Assembly (NCBI RefSeq): GCF_007115095.1
Contig: NZ_SULH01000013.1
Location: 1 to 64,000 of the forward strand
Reading direction: 5' to 3'
Length of the DNA stretch: 64,000 nt
Source of the DNA: Levilactobacillus enshiensis
Lineage (GTDB): Bacteria > Bacillota > Bacilli > Lactobacillales > Lactobacillaceae
This document shows positions 46,087 to 55,510 of the stretch, piece by piece. The first letter of the stretch is position 1. Each line of letters opens with the position of its first letter. Made by a program: the position numbers and the translations under genes. The notes under the pieces were generated by a model. That model made no database searches. It worked only from the letters and a program-made list of their open reading frames with translations, and had not been told where the DNA came from.

Positions 46087-48900
46087 ATGCGAGTAAAAGA
46101 CACGCTTAACCTGGGTAAGACCAAGTTTAAAATGCGCGGGAATTTACCAGTCAAAGAAGTTGACCGGCAAAAAGCCTGGGCTGAAAACAAAGTCTACGAA
46201 GCCCGTCAAAAATTAAACGAAGGAAAGCCTAGCTTTATTCTTCACGATGGGCCACCATATGCCAACGGTCCAATCCATATGGGTCACGCCATGAACAAGA
46301 TCTCTAAGGACATCATTGTGCGTTACAAGTCCATGAGTGGGTTCCGTGCCCCTTACGTTCCCGGTTGGGATACCCATGGGTTGCCAATCGAACAACAGTT
46401 GACGAAGGCCGGTTACGACCGGAAGAAGATGTCAACGGCTGAATTCCGTGACCTCTGTCGCGACTACGCGTTGAAGCAGGTTGACTTGCAACGGGATGGT
46501 TTCAAGCGCCTCGGTGTTGCCGGCGACTGGGACAACCCTTACCTGACATTGAAGCCAGAATTCGAAGCCGCTGAAGTGCGGGTCTTTGGTGAATTTGCCA
46601 AGCGGGGATTGATCTACAAGGGAAAGAAGCCAGTCTACTGGTCATGGTCATCCGAATCAGCGATGGCGGAAGCCGAAGTTGAATACCATGATGTGACCTC
46701 ACCATCTGCTTTCTATGGCGAAAAAGTCGTTGATGGCAAGGGTGTGTTGGACGACAACACTTACTTGGTGGTCTGGACCACGACGCCTTGGACGATTCCT
46801 GGATCTGAAGGGATCACCATTGATGCTGGTATCGAATATGCCGTGGTTCAACCCGCTGGGGAAGACCGGAAATTTGTCTTAGCTAGTGACTTGGTTGCGG
46901 AAAATGCAGAACGTTTCGGCTGGAAAGATGTTAAAGTCTTGAAGACCGTGATGGGGCAAGATATGGACAACATCATTGCCCAACACCCATTCATCGCTGA
47001 CCGGAAGTTGGTCGTGATGTTAGGCGACTTCGTAACGACCGAAACCGGTACTGGTTTGGTCCACACGGCACCTGGTTTAGGGGAAGATGACTTTAACGTG
47101 GGTAAGTTATACAACCTGCCCGTTTTAGTTCCCGTTAACGACCAAGGGTACATGACCGCTGAAGCCGGTGAAGACTTTGAGGGTGTGTTCTATGAAGATG
47201 CCAACAAGATTGCGCTAGATAAGTTAAAGGCTAACAATGCCTTGCTGGATTACATGCCATATGAACACAGTTACCCATTTGACTGGCGGACGAAGAAGCC
47301 CGTTATCTTCCGGGCAACGCCACAATGGTTCGCTTCCGTGGACAAGATTCGTGATGAAATCTTGGACAGCTTAAAGGACGTTAAGTTCCAACCAGATTGG
47401 GGCAAGCGTCGTTTGGAAAATATGATCAAGGACCGTGGCGACTGGGTTATCTCTCGTCAACGGGTCTGGGGTGTGCCGCTACCGATTTTCTATGGTGAAG
47501 ATGGGGAAGCCATCATCACACCAGAAACGGTCAACCACGTGGCTGATCTCTTTGGTAAGTATGGGTCCAACATCTGGTTCAAGCGCGAAGCTAAGGATCT
47601 CTTACCTGAAGGCTTCACAAGCGAACACTCACCTAATGGCGAATTCACGAAGGAAAACGACATCATGGATGTTTGGTTTGACTCCGGTTCGTCTCACCAG
47701 GGTGTGCTGGCCGAACGGGACTACTTGGACTTCCCAGCTGACCTCTACCTGGAAGGTTCAGACCAATACCGTGGTTGGTTCAACTCTAGTTTGATCACCA
47801 GTGTTGCCGCTACGGGTAAAGCGCCATACAAGCAAGTCGTTTCGCAAGGGTTTACCTTAGATAAAGACGGACACAAGATGTCCAAGTCGCTGGGGAACAC
47901 GATTGCGCCTGATGAAATTATCAAAAAAATGGGTGCTGACATCGTTCGTCTCTGGGTAACTTCTGTAGATACTTCAGCTGATGTGCGGGTAACGACTGAA
48001 GCCTTTGTGAAGATTTCCGACAGCTATAAGAAGTTGCGGAACACGATGCGTTACTTGTTGGCGAACACCAGTGATTTTGACCCTGAAAAGGATGCCGTTT
48101 CCTTTGACCAGCTGACTGCCGTTGACCGGCACATGCTGTATCAATTGAATGCCTTCACTAAGAGTATTGAAAACCACTACGAAAACTTTGACTTCCTGAA
48201 CATTTACAAGGAACTTATCAACTTTGTTGTGAGTGACTTGTCTGCGTTCTATCTTGACTTTGCTAAGGATGTTCTCTACATCGAAGCAGAAGACAGTGCC
48301 GTTCGTCGTTCAATGCAAACGGTCTTCTATCAGATTGCCGTCACGTTGACGAAGTTGATTACGCCAATCTTGCCACACACTGCCGAAGAGATCTGGGACT
48401 TCTTGAAGGAACCAGAAGACTTTGTTCAATTAGCAGAAATGCCAGTTGTGATGGACATGGATGATGCTGTTGAGGCCGAAGATGACGATCACAAGTCAAC
48501 CTGGGATCACTTTATGACCTTGCGGAGCCACGTCTTGAAGGCGTTGGAAGAAGCACGGGACGAGAAGCTGATTGGGAAGGCTGCCGAAGCACACCTTGAC
48601 TTATATGTCGATGCTGATACGGAAGCTATGTTGGCTAAGTTGGACGTTGATGTCCAACAAATCTTATTAGTTTCCGGTTTAGACGTTGCTAAGCTGGATC
48701 AAGCACCAGCCGATGCGTTGACCTTCGACCATATGGCCGTTAAGGTCACGCCAGCTGCCGGTGAGGTCTGCGAACGTTGTCGTTTGACTAAGGAAGACGT
48801 TGGTAGCGATGCTGACTACCCACACTTCTGTGCACGCTGTGCGGCCATTGTCCGGGCGAACTACCCAGAAACGGCCACCGAGGGCTTTGAAGAAAAGTAA
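46087..48900 (+). CDS. ileS: Isoleucyl-tRNA synthetase
   Basis: 937 residues from ATG 46087, which has AAGGAGG upstream. An in-frame start at 46033 would add 18 residues but lies in the leader hairpin. Class I enzyme with the HIGH-type motif [11 protein letters not shown] near residue 58, the CP1 editing domain ([12 protein letters not shown] and [10 protein letters not shown]), the KMSKS loop [10 protein letters not shown] near 598, and four C-terminal Cys (CERC...CARC) that bind zinc. It charges tRNA-Ile in the cytoplasm. Controlled by the T-box upstream. Confidence 0.97.
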   Translation: MRVKDTLNLGKTKFKMRGNLPVKEVDRQKAWAENKVYEARQKLNEGKPSFILHDGPPYANGPIHMGHAMNKISKDIIVRYKSMSGFRAPYVPGWDTHGLPIEQQLTKAGYDRKKMSTAEFRDLCRDYALKQVDLQRDGFKRLGVAGDWDNPYLTLKPEFEAAEVRVFGEFAKRGLIYKGKKPVYWSWSSESAMAEAEVEYHDVTSPSAFYGEKVVDGKGVLDDNTYLVVWTTTPWTIPGSEGITIDAGIEYAVVQPAGEDRKFVLASDLVAENAERFGWKDVKVLKTVMGQDMDNIIAQHPFIADRKLVVMLGDFVTTETGTGLVHTAPGLGEDDFNVGKLYNLPVLVPVNDQGYMTAEAGEDFEGVFYEDANKIALDKLKANNALLDYMPYEHSYPFDWRTKKPVIFRATPQWFASVDKIRDEILDSLKDVKFQPDWGKRRLENMIKDRGDWVISRQRVWGVPLPIFYGEDGEAIITPETVNHVADLFGKYGSNIWFKREAKDLLPEGFTSEHSPNGEFTKENDIMDVWFDSGSSHQGVLAERDYLDFPADLYLEGSDQYRGWFNSSLITSVAATGKAPYKQVVSQGFTLDKDGHKMSKSLGNTIAPDEIIKKMGADIVRLWVTSVDTSADVRVTTEAFVKISDSYKKLRNTMRYLLANTSDFDPEKDAVSFDQLTAVDRHMLYQLNAFTKSIENHYENFDFLNIYKELINFVVSDLSAFYLDFAKDVLYIEAEDSAVRRSMQTVFYQIAVTLTKLITPILPHTAEEIWDFLKEPEDFVQLAEMPVVMDMDDAVEAEDDDHKSTWDHFMTLRSHVLKALEEARDEKLIGKAAEAHLDLYVDADTEAMLAKLDVDVQQILLVSGLDVAKLDQAPADALTFDHMAVKVTPAAGEVCERCRLTKEDVGSDADYPHFCARCAAIVRANYPETATEGFEEK

Positions 48901-48922
48901 GCACTGATTGAAATGTGACATG

Positions 48923-48956
48923 AAAGCTCGTAACCGTTGTTGGTTGCGGGCTTTTT
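48923..48956 (+). terminator. Rho-independent terminator of ileS
   Basis: AAAGCTCG-AACC pairs with GGTT-CGGGCTTT (one G-U), followed by T. Confidence 0.88.
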
Positions 48957-49348
48957 AATTTGAACCTAAAGGCTGAAAGATCAAATTCTGACCTCATTCC
49001 AGTGATAGGTAAGTCCCACTGTTAAATTGGCTAAATTGGGCGCACTCCGGCTGCCAGGGATTCCGCCTGCTGTGGGGACGCTTCAGCCTGGAAGAACACC
49101 AGTCTTCTCGCTCGTTTTGAAGCCACGAAGACCACGTGTTTCCAAAGTCGCCCGGGTTGTAAGCTGGCTTCAGAAACACCAGCTAACAACCCCCTCACGG
49201 CTGGGGCCATCCCTGGCCTCCTCCGATGCTGACTGTGTTTCATCATGGCAATAGTTGTAAGACACGTTTACCTAACGTTTTGGCGCCCATTAATAACGAC
49301 GGTTATTGTTAGTCTCAGTGTCGTCTTCAAGTACAACGTAAGCCGAGA
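48957..49348. other. Non-coding region behind ileS, GC-richer block of unknown nature
   Basis: About 250 bp (48995-49245) are GC-richer than the surroundings and open in several frames on both strands, with short inverted repeats such as GAAGA/TCTTC and AGCTGG/CCAGCT. None of the frames has a ribosome-binding site or a plausible protein. It could be a decayed gene or part of a repeated element; I cannot assign it. Confidence 0.35.
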
Positions 49349-49523
49349 GGTCGGCAGATATGGGCTCAGGCGCGTCGTTCTACTTAGTCAGTAAGTGTAC
49401 TGCTTACTGGCTTAGTAGAAAACCAAGCTTGTAGACTCGTGGTTTTCGAGGCTTCAAGTTGTGTTCGCACCGATCCAGCCCATATCTGCCGGCCGGTAAG
49501 GCGATGTAACCACTATGTTGCCT
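49349..49523 (-). repeat. Dispersed repeat with terminal inverted repeats, copy 2
   Basis: Reverse-oriented relative of 30358-30482. GGTCGGCAGATATGGGCT (49349-49366) matches the reverse complement of 49477-49496 at 17 of 18 positions. The interior is longer than in copy 1 and includes a stem TTAGTCAGTAAG/CTTACTGGCTTAG-type. Non-coding. Confidence 0.78.
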
Positions 49524-49836
49524 AGTTTTAGTCCCATTATTTTTGCTAAAGCTGGCATAGCCGCTACTTTGAAACTTTTGAAACGAGTTAGCAGCGAAGT
49601 AGTTGCACGCCAGCGGTCTCTGCTTTTTGGACCGTATTGTGGCATGATGGCCGTTTTACTGTTGACCAACTAACTAAGCTATTTAACGGGTAATTGAAGT
49701 AAAGATTAAGTAGAATTAGGGATAATAATAGCAGGGAACACTTAAGAATTCGCCAAGGCGAGCGGGCAAGGGAACCATTGTTTGCGGTCGACCGCCCAAG
49801 CGAGTATAATTTGTCCTATGTATGGGAGGGAATACC
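49524..49836. promoter_or_regulatory. Upstream region of the cold-shock gene with promoter
   Basis: TTGCGG (49782-49787), 17 bp, TATAAT (49805-49810) form a good promoter for the cold-shock gene, giving a very short leader. The remaining 250 bp have no gene. Confidence 0.7.
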
Positions 49837-50061
49837 ATGTTAACCGGAAAAGTAAAAAGTTATAGTGAACAACGCGGCTTTGGGTTTATTACCACGCCCG
49901 CTGATGGCGATATCTTTGTGTATTACACGGCCATCGTTGGTGAAGGATTCAAGAAGCTCGAAGTCGGTCAGACCGTCCAATTCGTGGTTGTTCAAGGGAT
50001 GCGTGGCCTCCAAGCGGCTAAAGTGACCCCCGTGATCACGGGGACGACTGAGGAGGTTTAA
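49837..50061 (+). CDS. Cold-shock domain protein (CspA-like)
   Basis: 74 residues from ATG 49837 (GGGAGGG 6 bases upstream). One OB-fold cold-shock domain with RNP1 [12 protein letters not shown] and RNP2 DIFVYYTAI; the usual FVHFSAI has Tyr for His and Phe. It binds single-stranded RNA or DNA. Unlike classical cold-shock genes, no long cold-sensitive leader is present, because the -10 box is about 27 bp before the start. The Nudix gene follows after 1 bp. Confidence 0.92.
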   Translation: MLTGKVKSYSEQRGFGFITTPADGDIFVYYTAIVGEGFKKLEVGQTVQFVVVQGMRGLQAAKVTPVITGTTEEV

Positions 50062-50062
50062 C

Positions 50063-50605
50063 ATGGACTTAGAAGAACACGTTGAATCATCTGAAACGTT
50101 GTACGATGGGGTCATTGTTAAATTGGAACGACAACAAGTTCGACTACCAAATGGGGACACGGCAACCCGAGAAATTGTCCGCCACACGGGAGCGGTCGGT
50201 ATTTTAGCATTGACCAGCGACAATAAAATGTTTTTGGAACGGCAGTGGCGGGCGCCAATTCATGCGGCCACATTGGAAATTCCAGCTGGTAAGTTAGATA
50301 GTCGGGATGCCGACAATGCCGAACACGCCGTCATTCGGGAGTTGAACGAAGAGATTCGCTATCAACCAGGGCAGTTAAAACGAATCACTGGTTTTTATTC
50401 CAGTGTTGGTTTTTCTGACGAATACATGACGCTCTTTTTAGCAACTGATTTAAAGCCGGTAACGACTGAGTTACCCCGAGATCAGGGTGAAAATCTCGAA
50501 CTCTTAACGGTAACGAAGGACGAAGCCAAGGCCATGATTGAAAATGGTGAGATTGAAGACGCCAAAACGGTTACGGCCATCTATTACTGGTTATTACAGA
50601 AGTAG
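50063..50605 (+). CDS. Nudix hydrolase, ADP-ribose pyrophosphatase type
   Basis: 180 residues. EIPAGKLD and the Nudix helix REL-NEE place it with NudF-type ADP-ribose pyrophosphatases. The box GX5EX7REUXEEXGU is modified: about two extra residues (SRDADN) between Gly and Arg, Asp where the first Glu is expected, and EEIRY for EExGY. The metal-binding RE..EE is kept. It would hydrolyse ADP-ribose or similar. The GAGGAGG site lies in the end of the cold-shock gene, so the two are coupled. Confidence 0.85.
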   Translation: MDLEEHVESSETLYDGVIVKLERQQVRLPNGDTATREIVRHTGAVGILALTSDNKMFLERQWRAPIHAATLEIPAGKLDSRDADNAEHAVIRELNEEIRYQPGQLKRITGFYSSVGFSDEYMTLFLATDLKPVTTELPRDQGENLELLTVTKDEAKAMIENGEIEDAKTVTAIYYWLLQK

Positions 50606-50613
50606 GTGACAGC

Positions 50614-50898
50614 ATGCAACAGGATGATCAACCGAAAACGAGAGCGGATTACCGTAAGGAGCAAGAACGCGCTGAGAAGGATTTTCAAGAGCGCGACCGT
50701 AAACGAGTGCAGGTTGAAAAGGAATATGCCCGCACTCACGGTGAGCCCCTTCCGGACGATGAAGGAGAAGCAAATCAGCGGGTTAACCCCACGGGCGACA
50801 AGCAACGTCGATTGGGTCGACGACTCAACTGGGCGATTGGCTGGTTGATCGTGCTGATTATCGCGGTCTATTTGATTCTGTTCTTTGTTGAATTTTAA
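50614..50898 (+). CDS. Small tail-anchored hypothetical protein
   Basis: 94 residues. A highly charged helical N-terminal part (RADYRKEQERAEKDFQERD) and a Pro/Glu-rich middle are followed by one C-terminal hydrophobic helix (about residues 72-92) that ends three residues before the stop, a tail-anchor layout. Eight bp behind the Nudix gene and 88 bp before mtnN. I do not recognise the family. Confidence 0.8.
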   Translation: MQQDDQPKTRADYRKEQERAEKDFQERDRKRVQVEKEYARTHGEPLPDDEGEANQRVNPTGDKQRRLGRRLNWAIGWLIVLIIAVYLILFFVEF

Positions 50899-50900
50899 GC

Positions 50901-50936
50901 GTGGCCAAGCGTGAAAGTCACGTTTTGGCTACTTTA
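50901..50936 (+). terminator. Stem-loop before mtnN
   Basis: GTGGCCAA-CGTGA pairs with TCACG-TTGGCTAC around AAG; only a short T-run follows. Possible weak terminator. Confidence 0.5.
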
Positions 50937-50985
50937 TTGATTAATTAAGTGAATAAACATGACAAAAAGGAGTTGGCGACACAAC

Positions 50986-51678
50986 ATGACATTTGGAATT
51001 CTCTGCGCCATGGAAGAAGAAATTAAGGAACTACACGACGCCCTCGAGAACGGGACAACGACCGTTATTCATGGGTTGAAATTTTATCAAGGTACCATTC
51101 ACGGACAATCCGTCGTTTTGGTACAATCCGGAATTGGTAAGGTAGAAGCGGGACTGACGACCGCTTTATTGATTACCCAATTTAATGTTGATGTGATGAT
51201 CAACTCCGGTTCAGCCGGTGCTTTAGCGCCCGACTTAAACATTGGGGATGTCGTTGTTTCCACCGAAACGGCGTATCACGATGCCGATGCCCGGGCCTTT
51301 GGCTACGAATACGGTCAGTTGCCTCAACAGCCAGCTCGGTTCACGGCCTCTAAAGAATGGGGCGAAAAAATCGTGGCCGCAGCAGCTGCAACCGGCTTGA
51401 AGACTAAGTTAGGCCTGATTGTGACGGGGGACCAGTTCTTGAACAGTCCAGCGACCATCAAGACAATCATGGGTCACTTCCCAGACGCCTTATCTGGTGA
51501 AATGGAGGGGGCCGCAGTTGGTCAAGTTGCCCATCAATTTGACGTCCCATACGTTGTGGTCCGGGCAATGTCCGATAATGCCGACAATGATTCCGGTGTT
51601 AATTTTGATGACTTTATTATTGATGCAGGCCACCGTTCTGCACAAATGTTATTAGCCTTGTTAGCCGCACAGGACTAG
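50986..51678 (+). CDS. mtnN: 5'-methylthioadenosine/S-adenosylhomocysteine nucleosidase
   Basis: 230 residues from ATG 50986. FGILCAMEEEI at the start with the catalytic Glu, IQSGIGKVEAGL, and the C-terminal SGEMEGAAVGQVA and VVRAMSDNAD with the catalytic Asp are clear. It splits MTA and SAH to adenine and thioribose/homocysteine derivatives in the SAM cycle, on the route to AI-2. Possibly cotranscribed with the desulfurase 27 bp further on. Confidence 0.96.
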   Translation: MTFGILCAMEEEIKELHDALENGTTTVIHGLKFYQGTIHGQSVVLVQSGIGKVEAGLTTALLITQFNVDVMINSGSAGALAPDLNIGDVVVSTETAYHDADARAFGYEYGQLPQQPARFTASKEWGEKIVAAAAATGLKTKLGLIVTGDQFLNSPATIKTIMGHFPDALSGEMEGAAVGQVAHQFDVPYVVVRAMSDNADNDSGVNFDDFIIDAGHRSAQMLLALLAAQD

Positions 51679-51705
51679 CAGAGCTTTTCGGGAGGTTTTT
51701 TGAGG

Positions 51706-52902
51706 ATGCAAGAGATTCATATTGATAATAGTAATGCTGTCCGGGAAATCTACCTGGACAATGCTGCAACGACGCCCATGGCGCCAGAAGTCTTAACTGA
51801 AATGGTCGACAAGATGGCTAACGTCTACGGCAACGCTTCGACGTTGTATGGCCTGGGACGTCAGGCACATACAGTTATGGAAAATAGTCGCCAAGTGATT
51901 GCCAAAAGTATCAATGCCGCGCACGATGAGGAGATCATCTTCACCAGTGGTGGGAGTGAGAGTGATAACACGGCCATTACCCAAACGGCACTGGCACGAC
52001 AATCACTGGGAAAGCATATTATTACCACGGAGATTGAACATGAAGCCGTATTAAAGCCACTACATGCCTTAGAGGAGCAGGGCTTTGAGGTAACCTATTT
52101 GCCAGTCGACGAGCACGGTCGGATCAGCCTAGATGATTTTAAGGCGGCGTTACGTGATGACACTATTTTGGTGACCATCATGATGGGAAATAACGAGGTC
52201 GGCAGTCGGATGCCGATTCATGAAATCGGTGAAATTTTGAAGGACCACCAAGCCTGGCTGCATACCGATGCCGTCCAAGCTTACGGGTCGCTTGATATTG
52301 ACGTGCAACGTGACCATATCGACATGTTGTCGACGTCCGCTCACAAGATCAACGGTCCCAAGATGATCGGCTTCCTGTACAAACGGGAGGGCGTGAACTT
52401 TCCAAGCTTGATCAAGGGTGGCGACCAAGAGGAAAAGCGCCGTGCTGGAACGGAAAATGTTCCCGCAATTGCCGGTATGGCGGTGGCGGCTAAGTTACTC
52501 ACACCAGAGGTCAAGGCCGAAAAGCGCGCTCGGTTCCACGGATTCAAGGAACAAGTGGTACAGGGATTGACCGCTAATGGTGTCGATTTTGAAATCAACG
52601 GGTCGCTTGAAGGTGAGAACCTTGAGCATGTTTTGAACATCTGGATCAAGGGCATTTCAACCTACGTCATGCAGACGAATCTAGATTTGGCCGGGATCGC
52701 TGTCTCTGGTGGTTCTGCCTGCACGGCCGGTTCGATTGAGCCTTCACATGTGTTGACCGCGATGTTTGGCGCCGACAGTCCACGGATTGCGGAGTCCATC
52801 CGGTTATCATTTGGGGCCCAGACGACTAGCGCTGACATTGACGCTTTCGTCAAGAACGTTAGTGCCATTGTTAAGCGACTTTCTCACAGTGAGGTGAAGT
52901 AA
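51706..52902 (+). CDS. Cysteine desulfurase (IscS/NifS family)
   Basis: 398 residues from ATG 51706, 10 bases after GGAGG; TTG 51700 is too close. Class V aminotransferase fold: YLDNAATTPM, SGGSESDNTAI, HTDAVQAYG with PLP-binding Asp, SAHKINGPK with the PLP Lys, and the catalytic Cys in SGGSACTAGS. It releases sulfur from cysteine. It lies before DUF1831 and the tRNA thiolase mnmA in the wider neighbourhood, which suggests sulfur supply for s2U34 tRNA modification. Confidence 0.95.
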   Translation: MQEIHIDNSNAVREIYLDNAATTPMAPEVLTEMVDKMANVYGNASTLYGLGRQAHTVMENSRQVIAKSINAAHDEEIIFTSGGSESDNTAITQTALARQSLGKHIITTEIEHEAVLKPLHALEEQGFEVTYLPVDEHGRISLDDFKAALRDDTILVTIMMGNNEVGSRMPIHEIGEILKDHQAWLHTDAVQAYGSLDIDVQRDHIDMLSTSAHKINGPKMIGFLYKREGVNFPSLIKGGDQEEKRRAGTENVPAIAGMAVAAKLLTPEVKAEKRARFHGFKEQVVQGLTANGVDFEINGSLEGENLEHVLNIWIKGISTYVMQTNLDLAGIAVSGGSACTAGSIEPSHVLTAMFGADSPRIAESIRLSFGAQTTSADIDAFVKNVSAIVKRLSHSEVK

Positions 52903-52903
52903 C

Positions 52904-53245
52904 ATGTTGTTTGCAAAAGAAATGAAAATCGAGGGTGACACGGATACCTACGTGCTCCATCCTAATGTGAAACCCTACGCGTTAAAGGATGTTGGCTTCC
53001 AACTGTCCCATGCAGGGAACTATACATTGGAACGGTCAGTTGACCCAACGTCGCCCTACAACAAGAATCAAATGTTGCGGGTGACCGTTGCCAAGGACCT
53101 GAGTGGGTTCAAGATGGCAACGACCAACGCTTCTGGTAACAGCCGCGTCAATATTTTCAAAGGGGCACATGCGGAAGGTAACGTGGAACAATACCACTTT
53201 ATCCTCCAAAACCTGATTGACCGCGAGATTTTACAGAAAAAGTAG
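52904..53245 (+). CDS. DUF1831 domain protein
   Basis: 113 residues, 1 bp after the cysteine desulfurase, as in many Lactobacillales. The sequence (LHPNVKPYALKDVGF, VAKDLSGFKM, NIFKG) fits DUF1831, a single-domain alpha/beta family. No catalytic residues are recognised. The tight linkage to the desulfurase suggests a role in sulfur transfer, but that is inference. Confidence 0.88.
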   Translation: MLFAKEMKIEGDTDTYVLHPNVKPYALKDVGFQLSHAGNYTLERSVDPTSPYNKNQMLRVTVAKDLSGFKMATTNASGNSRVNIFKGAHAEGNVEQYHFILQNLIDREILQKK

Positions 53246-53262
53246 GCCCTATTTAGTTGGTT

Positions 53263-53459
53263 CAAACGAAAAGGGACTGTGACTTAGGTTGCAGTCCCTT
53301 TTTGCGCGCCGAACGTCTATGGCTGAAGCGTGGAACCAAAGGCCGTCAACTCCGCTTAACCCCGATAGACAAACAATCCAAGCCCGGGATTATTCGTCTA
53401 TCGAAGCATCGTTCATGCTCATTGACTAACCGCCTTTTGTTCCACTCTCTTTTCGTTTG
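53263..53459. repeat. Nested palindromic element between convergent operons
   Basis: Outer arms CAAACGAAAAG (53263-53273) and CTTTTCGTTTG (53449-53459) are perfect. Inside are AAAGGGACTG/CAGTCCCTTT (53270-53279 with 53292-53301, followed by T and so also a terminator of DUF1831), GTGGAACCAAAGGC/GCCTTTTGTTCCAC (53330-53343 with 53432-53445, one mismatch), and CGATAGAC/GTCTATCG (53363-53370 with 53396-53403) with further pairing. It lies between converging genes. Confidence 0.78.
53269..53303 (+). terminator. Rho-independent terminator of the mtnN-desulfurase-DUF1831 unit
   Basis: AAAGGGACTG pairs with CAGTCCCTTT, then T; inside the larger palindromic element. Confidence 0.9.
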
Positions 53460-53480
53460 GGCGTGATTTCAGATTTTGAC

Positions 53481-53957
53481 TCACCAACTGGATCCGAAAC
53501 TAGTATCGATGTCTTGAACGTAGTGTGGGGTTAGACTCGGCTGGAGAAATGGGCGGAGTTCGGCGGGTTGAAAGTCGATTTGCGCCAATCGTTCCGGTGT
53601 CTGCCAGATAATCCGGTCACCGTTACAGGTTGCCGCTGGCAAGGTCGCTGTCGTTTGGACTTGGAATAAGAGCACAACTTGCTGCCACGTTTCATTTGGA
53701 ATCGTTACTTGATGATCGGCTACTGCCAGTAGACGGATTGGGGTTATGGAGATACCAAGTTCTTCTTGAAATTCGCGGATAATAGCCGTCGCAGCCGATT
53801 CATGTAATTTGACGCGACCACCAATCAAGACGGCGTCGGCAGTTGTTGAGGTGGTGACGAGAATGCGACCGGTTGAGTCAAATAGCGTACCTGCCACCCG
53901 GTAGTTGAAATTACCATTAGGCGTTTCTAGTGTGATGTCATTGGGTTCATGTTCCAT
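53481..53957 (-). CDS. Nudix hydrolase
   Basis: 158 residues. The Nudix box is complete: GRVKLHESAATAIIREFQEELGI fits GX5EX7REUXEEXGU (the run is given here as GRVKLHE, REFQEELGI with seven residues between). The substrate cannot be deduced. AAGGAG stands before the ATG, inside the end of the preceding ABC permease. It is the last gene of the minus-strand ABC operon; the association could mean detoxification of nucleotide-like compounds or chance. Confidence 0.88.
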   Translation of the reverse strand: MEHEPNDITLETPNGNFNYRVAGTLFDSTGRILVTTSTTADAVLIGGRVKLHESAATAIIREFQEELGISITPIRLLAVADHQVTIPNETWQQVVLLFQVQTTATLPAATCNGDRIIWQTPERLAQIDFQPAELRPFLQPSLTPHYVQDIDTSFGSSW

Positions 53958-53966
53958 GAATTCTCC

Positions 53967-54734
53967 TTAATTGGCTGAGACGTATTTGAGTAGGCCTCGT
54001 TGCCATTCAATGTATGAGATAGCCAGTAATAGACCGGTGACCAGAATCGTCCATAAAAGGAGCCACGTTGGACGATTATGACCGAATTGAGCCGGAACAT
54101 TGGTAACGGCCAGTGAAGGGATGACCCACAGAAAAAGTTGTTGGATTATCCGGGGGTAAATTTTAGCCGGTTGTGCTGAGGCTGTCATCAGGTCCTCTGG
54201 CAGACCGTTAAGCGCGGTCAAGCCATCGACCCAAAAGGCGAGCGTCACCATGATCTGGTTGAGGGCAAAGACAAAGGCGACACCAACGATCACTGCGACC
54301 AAATAGAGGAGCAAATTGAGTAGTGTTGGATGCAATTGAGCCAAGATGACACCCTCAATGATTCCCGTCAGGAGTAACGTGACCAGTGAGGGAAAGTCCA
54401 CGCGATAACAGGCGTGAAACCAATAGGAATTTACCGGTCGTAGCAGGGAATAGTCTAAGTTGCCCGATAGAATTTGGTCAGTGAGGTCCTCATGCGCGGC
54501 GACAAAAAGGAATTGATAGGCGTAACTAATGATGTTGGCTGTGGTGATGAGGTTGAGGTAGTCTAAAAAATTCCAACCATAAATGGTAGGGGTAAAGGAA
54601 AAGTAAACGCCGCCGGTAATCAAGTCGATACCATAGAATAAGGTGCCAAACAAGGCGGTTAGAATGGTCGTTACGCGGTAGGTCATGGTTTCCGCCAAAC
54701 TTTGGGTGACCAACACGCGATAAATTTTGAACAT
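53967..54734 (-). CDS. ABC-2 family transporter permease
   Basis: 255 residues with six hydrophobic helices. The YxFLFVAAHEDLTDQILSGNLDYSLLRPVN region is typical of the ABC-2 permease family Pfam calls ABC2_membrane_6 (quoted in part: ILSGNLDYSLLRPVN). It shares one base with the next upstream permease gene, so the two are translationally coupled and probably make a heterodimer. The cargo is unknown. Confidence 0.88.
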   Translation of the reverse strand: MFKIYRVLVTQSLAETMTYRVTTILTALFGTLFYGIDLITGGVYFSFTPTIYGWNFLDYLNLITTANIISYAYQFLFVAAHEDLTDQILSGNLDYSLLRPVNSYWFHACYRVDFPSLVTLLLTGIIEGVILAQLHPTLLNLLLYLVAVIVGVAFVFALNQIMVTLAFWVDGLTALNGLPEDLMTASAQPAKIYPRIIQQLFLWVIPSLAVTNVPAQFGHNRPTWLLLWTILVTGLLLAISYIEWQRGLLKYVSAN

Positions 54735-55510
54735 TAGCTACCTACCCCCTCATAAGAATGGATGCCGCGCTGCCAGGTTAGTTTGAGAATTGCCAGGGCA
54801 ACGACGGTCCAGATGATGGCCCAGCCAGTGGCGATCGCAATTTGGTAAAGTGAAAGTTTTCCTAAAAGTAGCAAAGTCAGCTGATTGCCGGCCAGGGAAA
54901 AAGGGTTGTAGATCAGCCAGGAAACCGCCGATGGCAGGACTTGTAAGGGGAAGGCCTGTCCTCCCAAAAGTAAGAAGAGTGCACTTAAGACGGGGCGCAA
55001 CGGCCAAACCTGAACCAGCCAGAAGCTACAGAGACTGATAGCGGTAATTAATAGGAAAAACATGCCATACGTGATCAGCATGAGCAAGAGGCTGCTAAGC
55101 CCATACCGTAGTCCCCGGTGAAAGACGGGACTGACAAGGCCAGTTGTGAGCCCATAAACAATGAGATAGGGAATGGCGCGCCCGAAGTAATCCCAGAAGC
55201 TCTGAATGAAATAGTTGATGGGACGGATGAGGACGACAGAGAGATTGCCACTGCGGACCAGGCTGCTAAATTTAAAAATAGGTTCCGCGGAGAAAATCAG
55301 CGCTAAGATGTTGACGACAATTAAGTAGATCACCATTTGATTGGGCTGAATACCCGCAATATTGGAACGGCCGCTAAAGTTATAAACGGCGAGCCACATA
55401 AAAATAGCGACTAAGACGTTGATGGCCGTGGTCAATAAGTGCAGAAGCAAGTTTCCCCGGTAGGCCAACGTGGTCAGCAGGGCATTTTGACAAGTTACCC
55501 AATATTTCAT
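54734..55510 (-). CDS. ABC-2 family transporter permease
   Basis: 258 residues with six hydrophobic helices. LVRSGNLSVVLIRPINYF corresponds to the ILSGNLDYSLLRPVN motif of the partner permease, so they are paralogues. The start overlaps the ATPase gene by 4 bp. Together the three genes form one exporter of the DUF990-type ABC-2 family; drugs or peptides are candidate cargo, unproven. Confidence 0.88.
   Translation of the reverse strand: MKYWVTCQNALLTTLAYRGNLLLHLLTTAINVLVAIFMWLAVYNFSGRSNIAGIQPNQMVIYLIVVNILALIFSAEPIFKFSSLVRSGNLSVVLIRPINYFIQSFWDYFGRAIPYLIVYGLTTGLVSPVFHRGLRYGLSSLLLMLITYGMFFLLITAISLCSFWLVQVWPLRPVLSALFLLLGGQAFPLQVLPSAVSWLIYNPFSLAGNQLTLLLLGKLSLYQIAIATGWAIIWTVVALAILKLTWQRGIHSYEGVGS

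Noticed and set aside
49027-49254. Possible small proteins on both strands behind ileS.
   Set aside because: No ribosome-binding site, implausible composition, and equal openness on both strands. Kept only as an unexplained GC-rich block.
53257-53466. Open frame of 69 codons between DUF1831 and the convergent Nudix gene.
   Set aside because: It covers the terminator and palindromic element; the translation is arbitrary.
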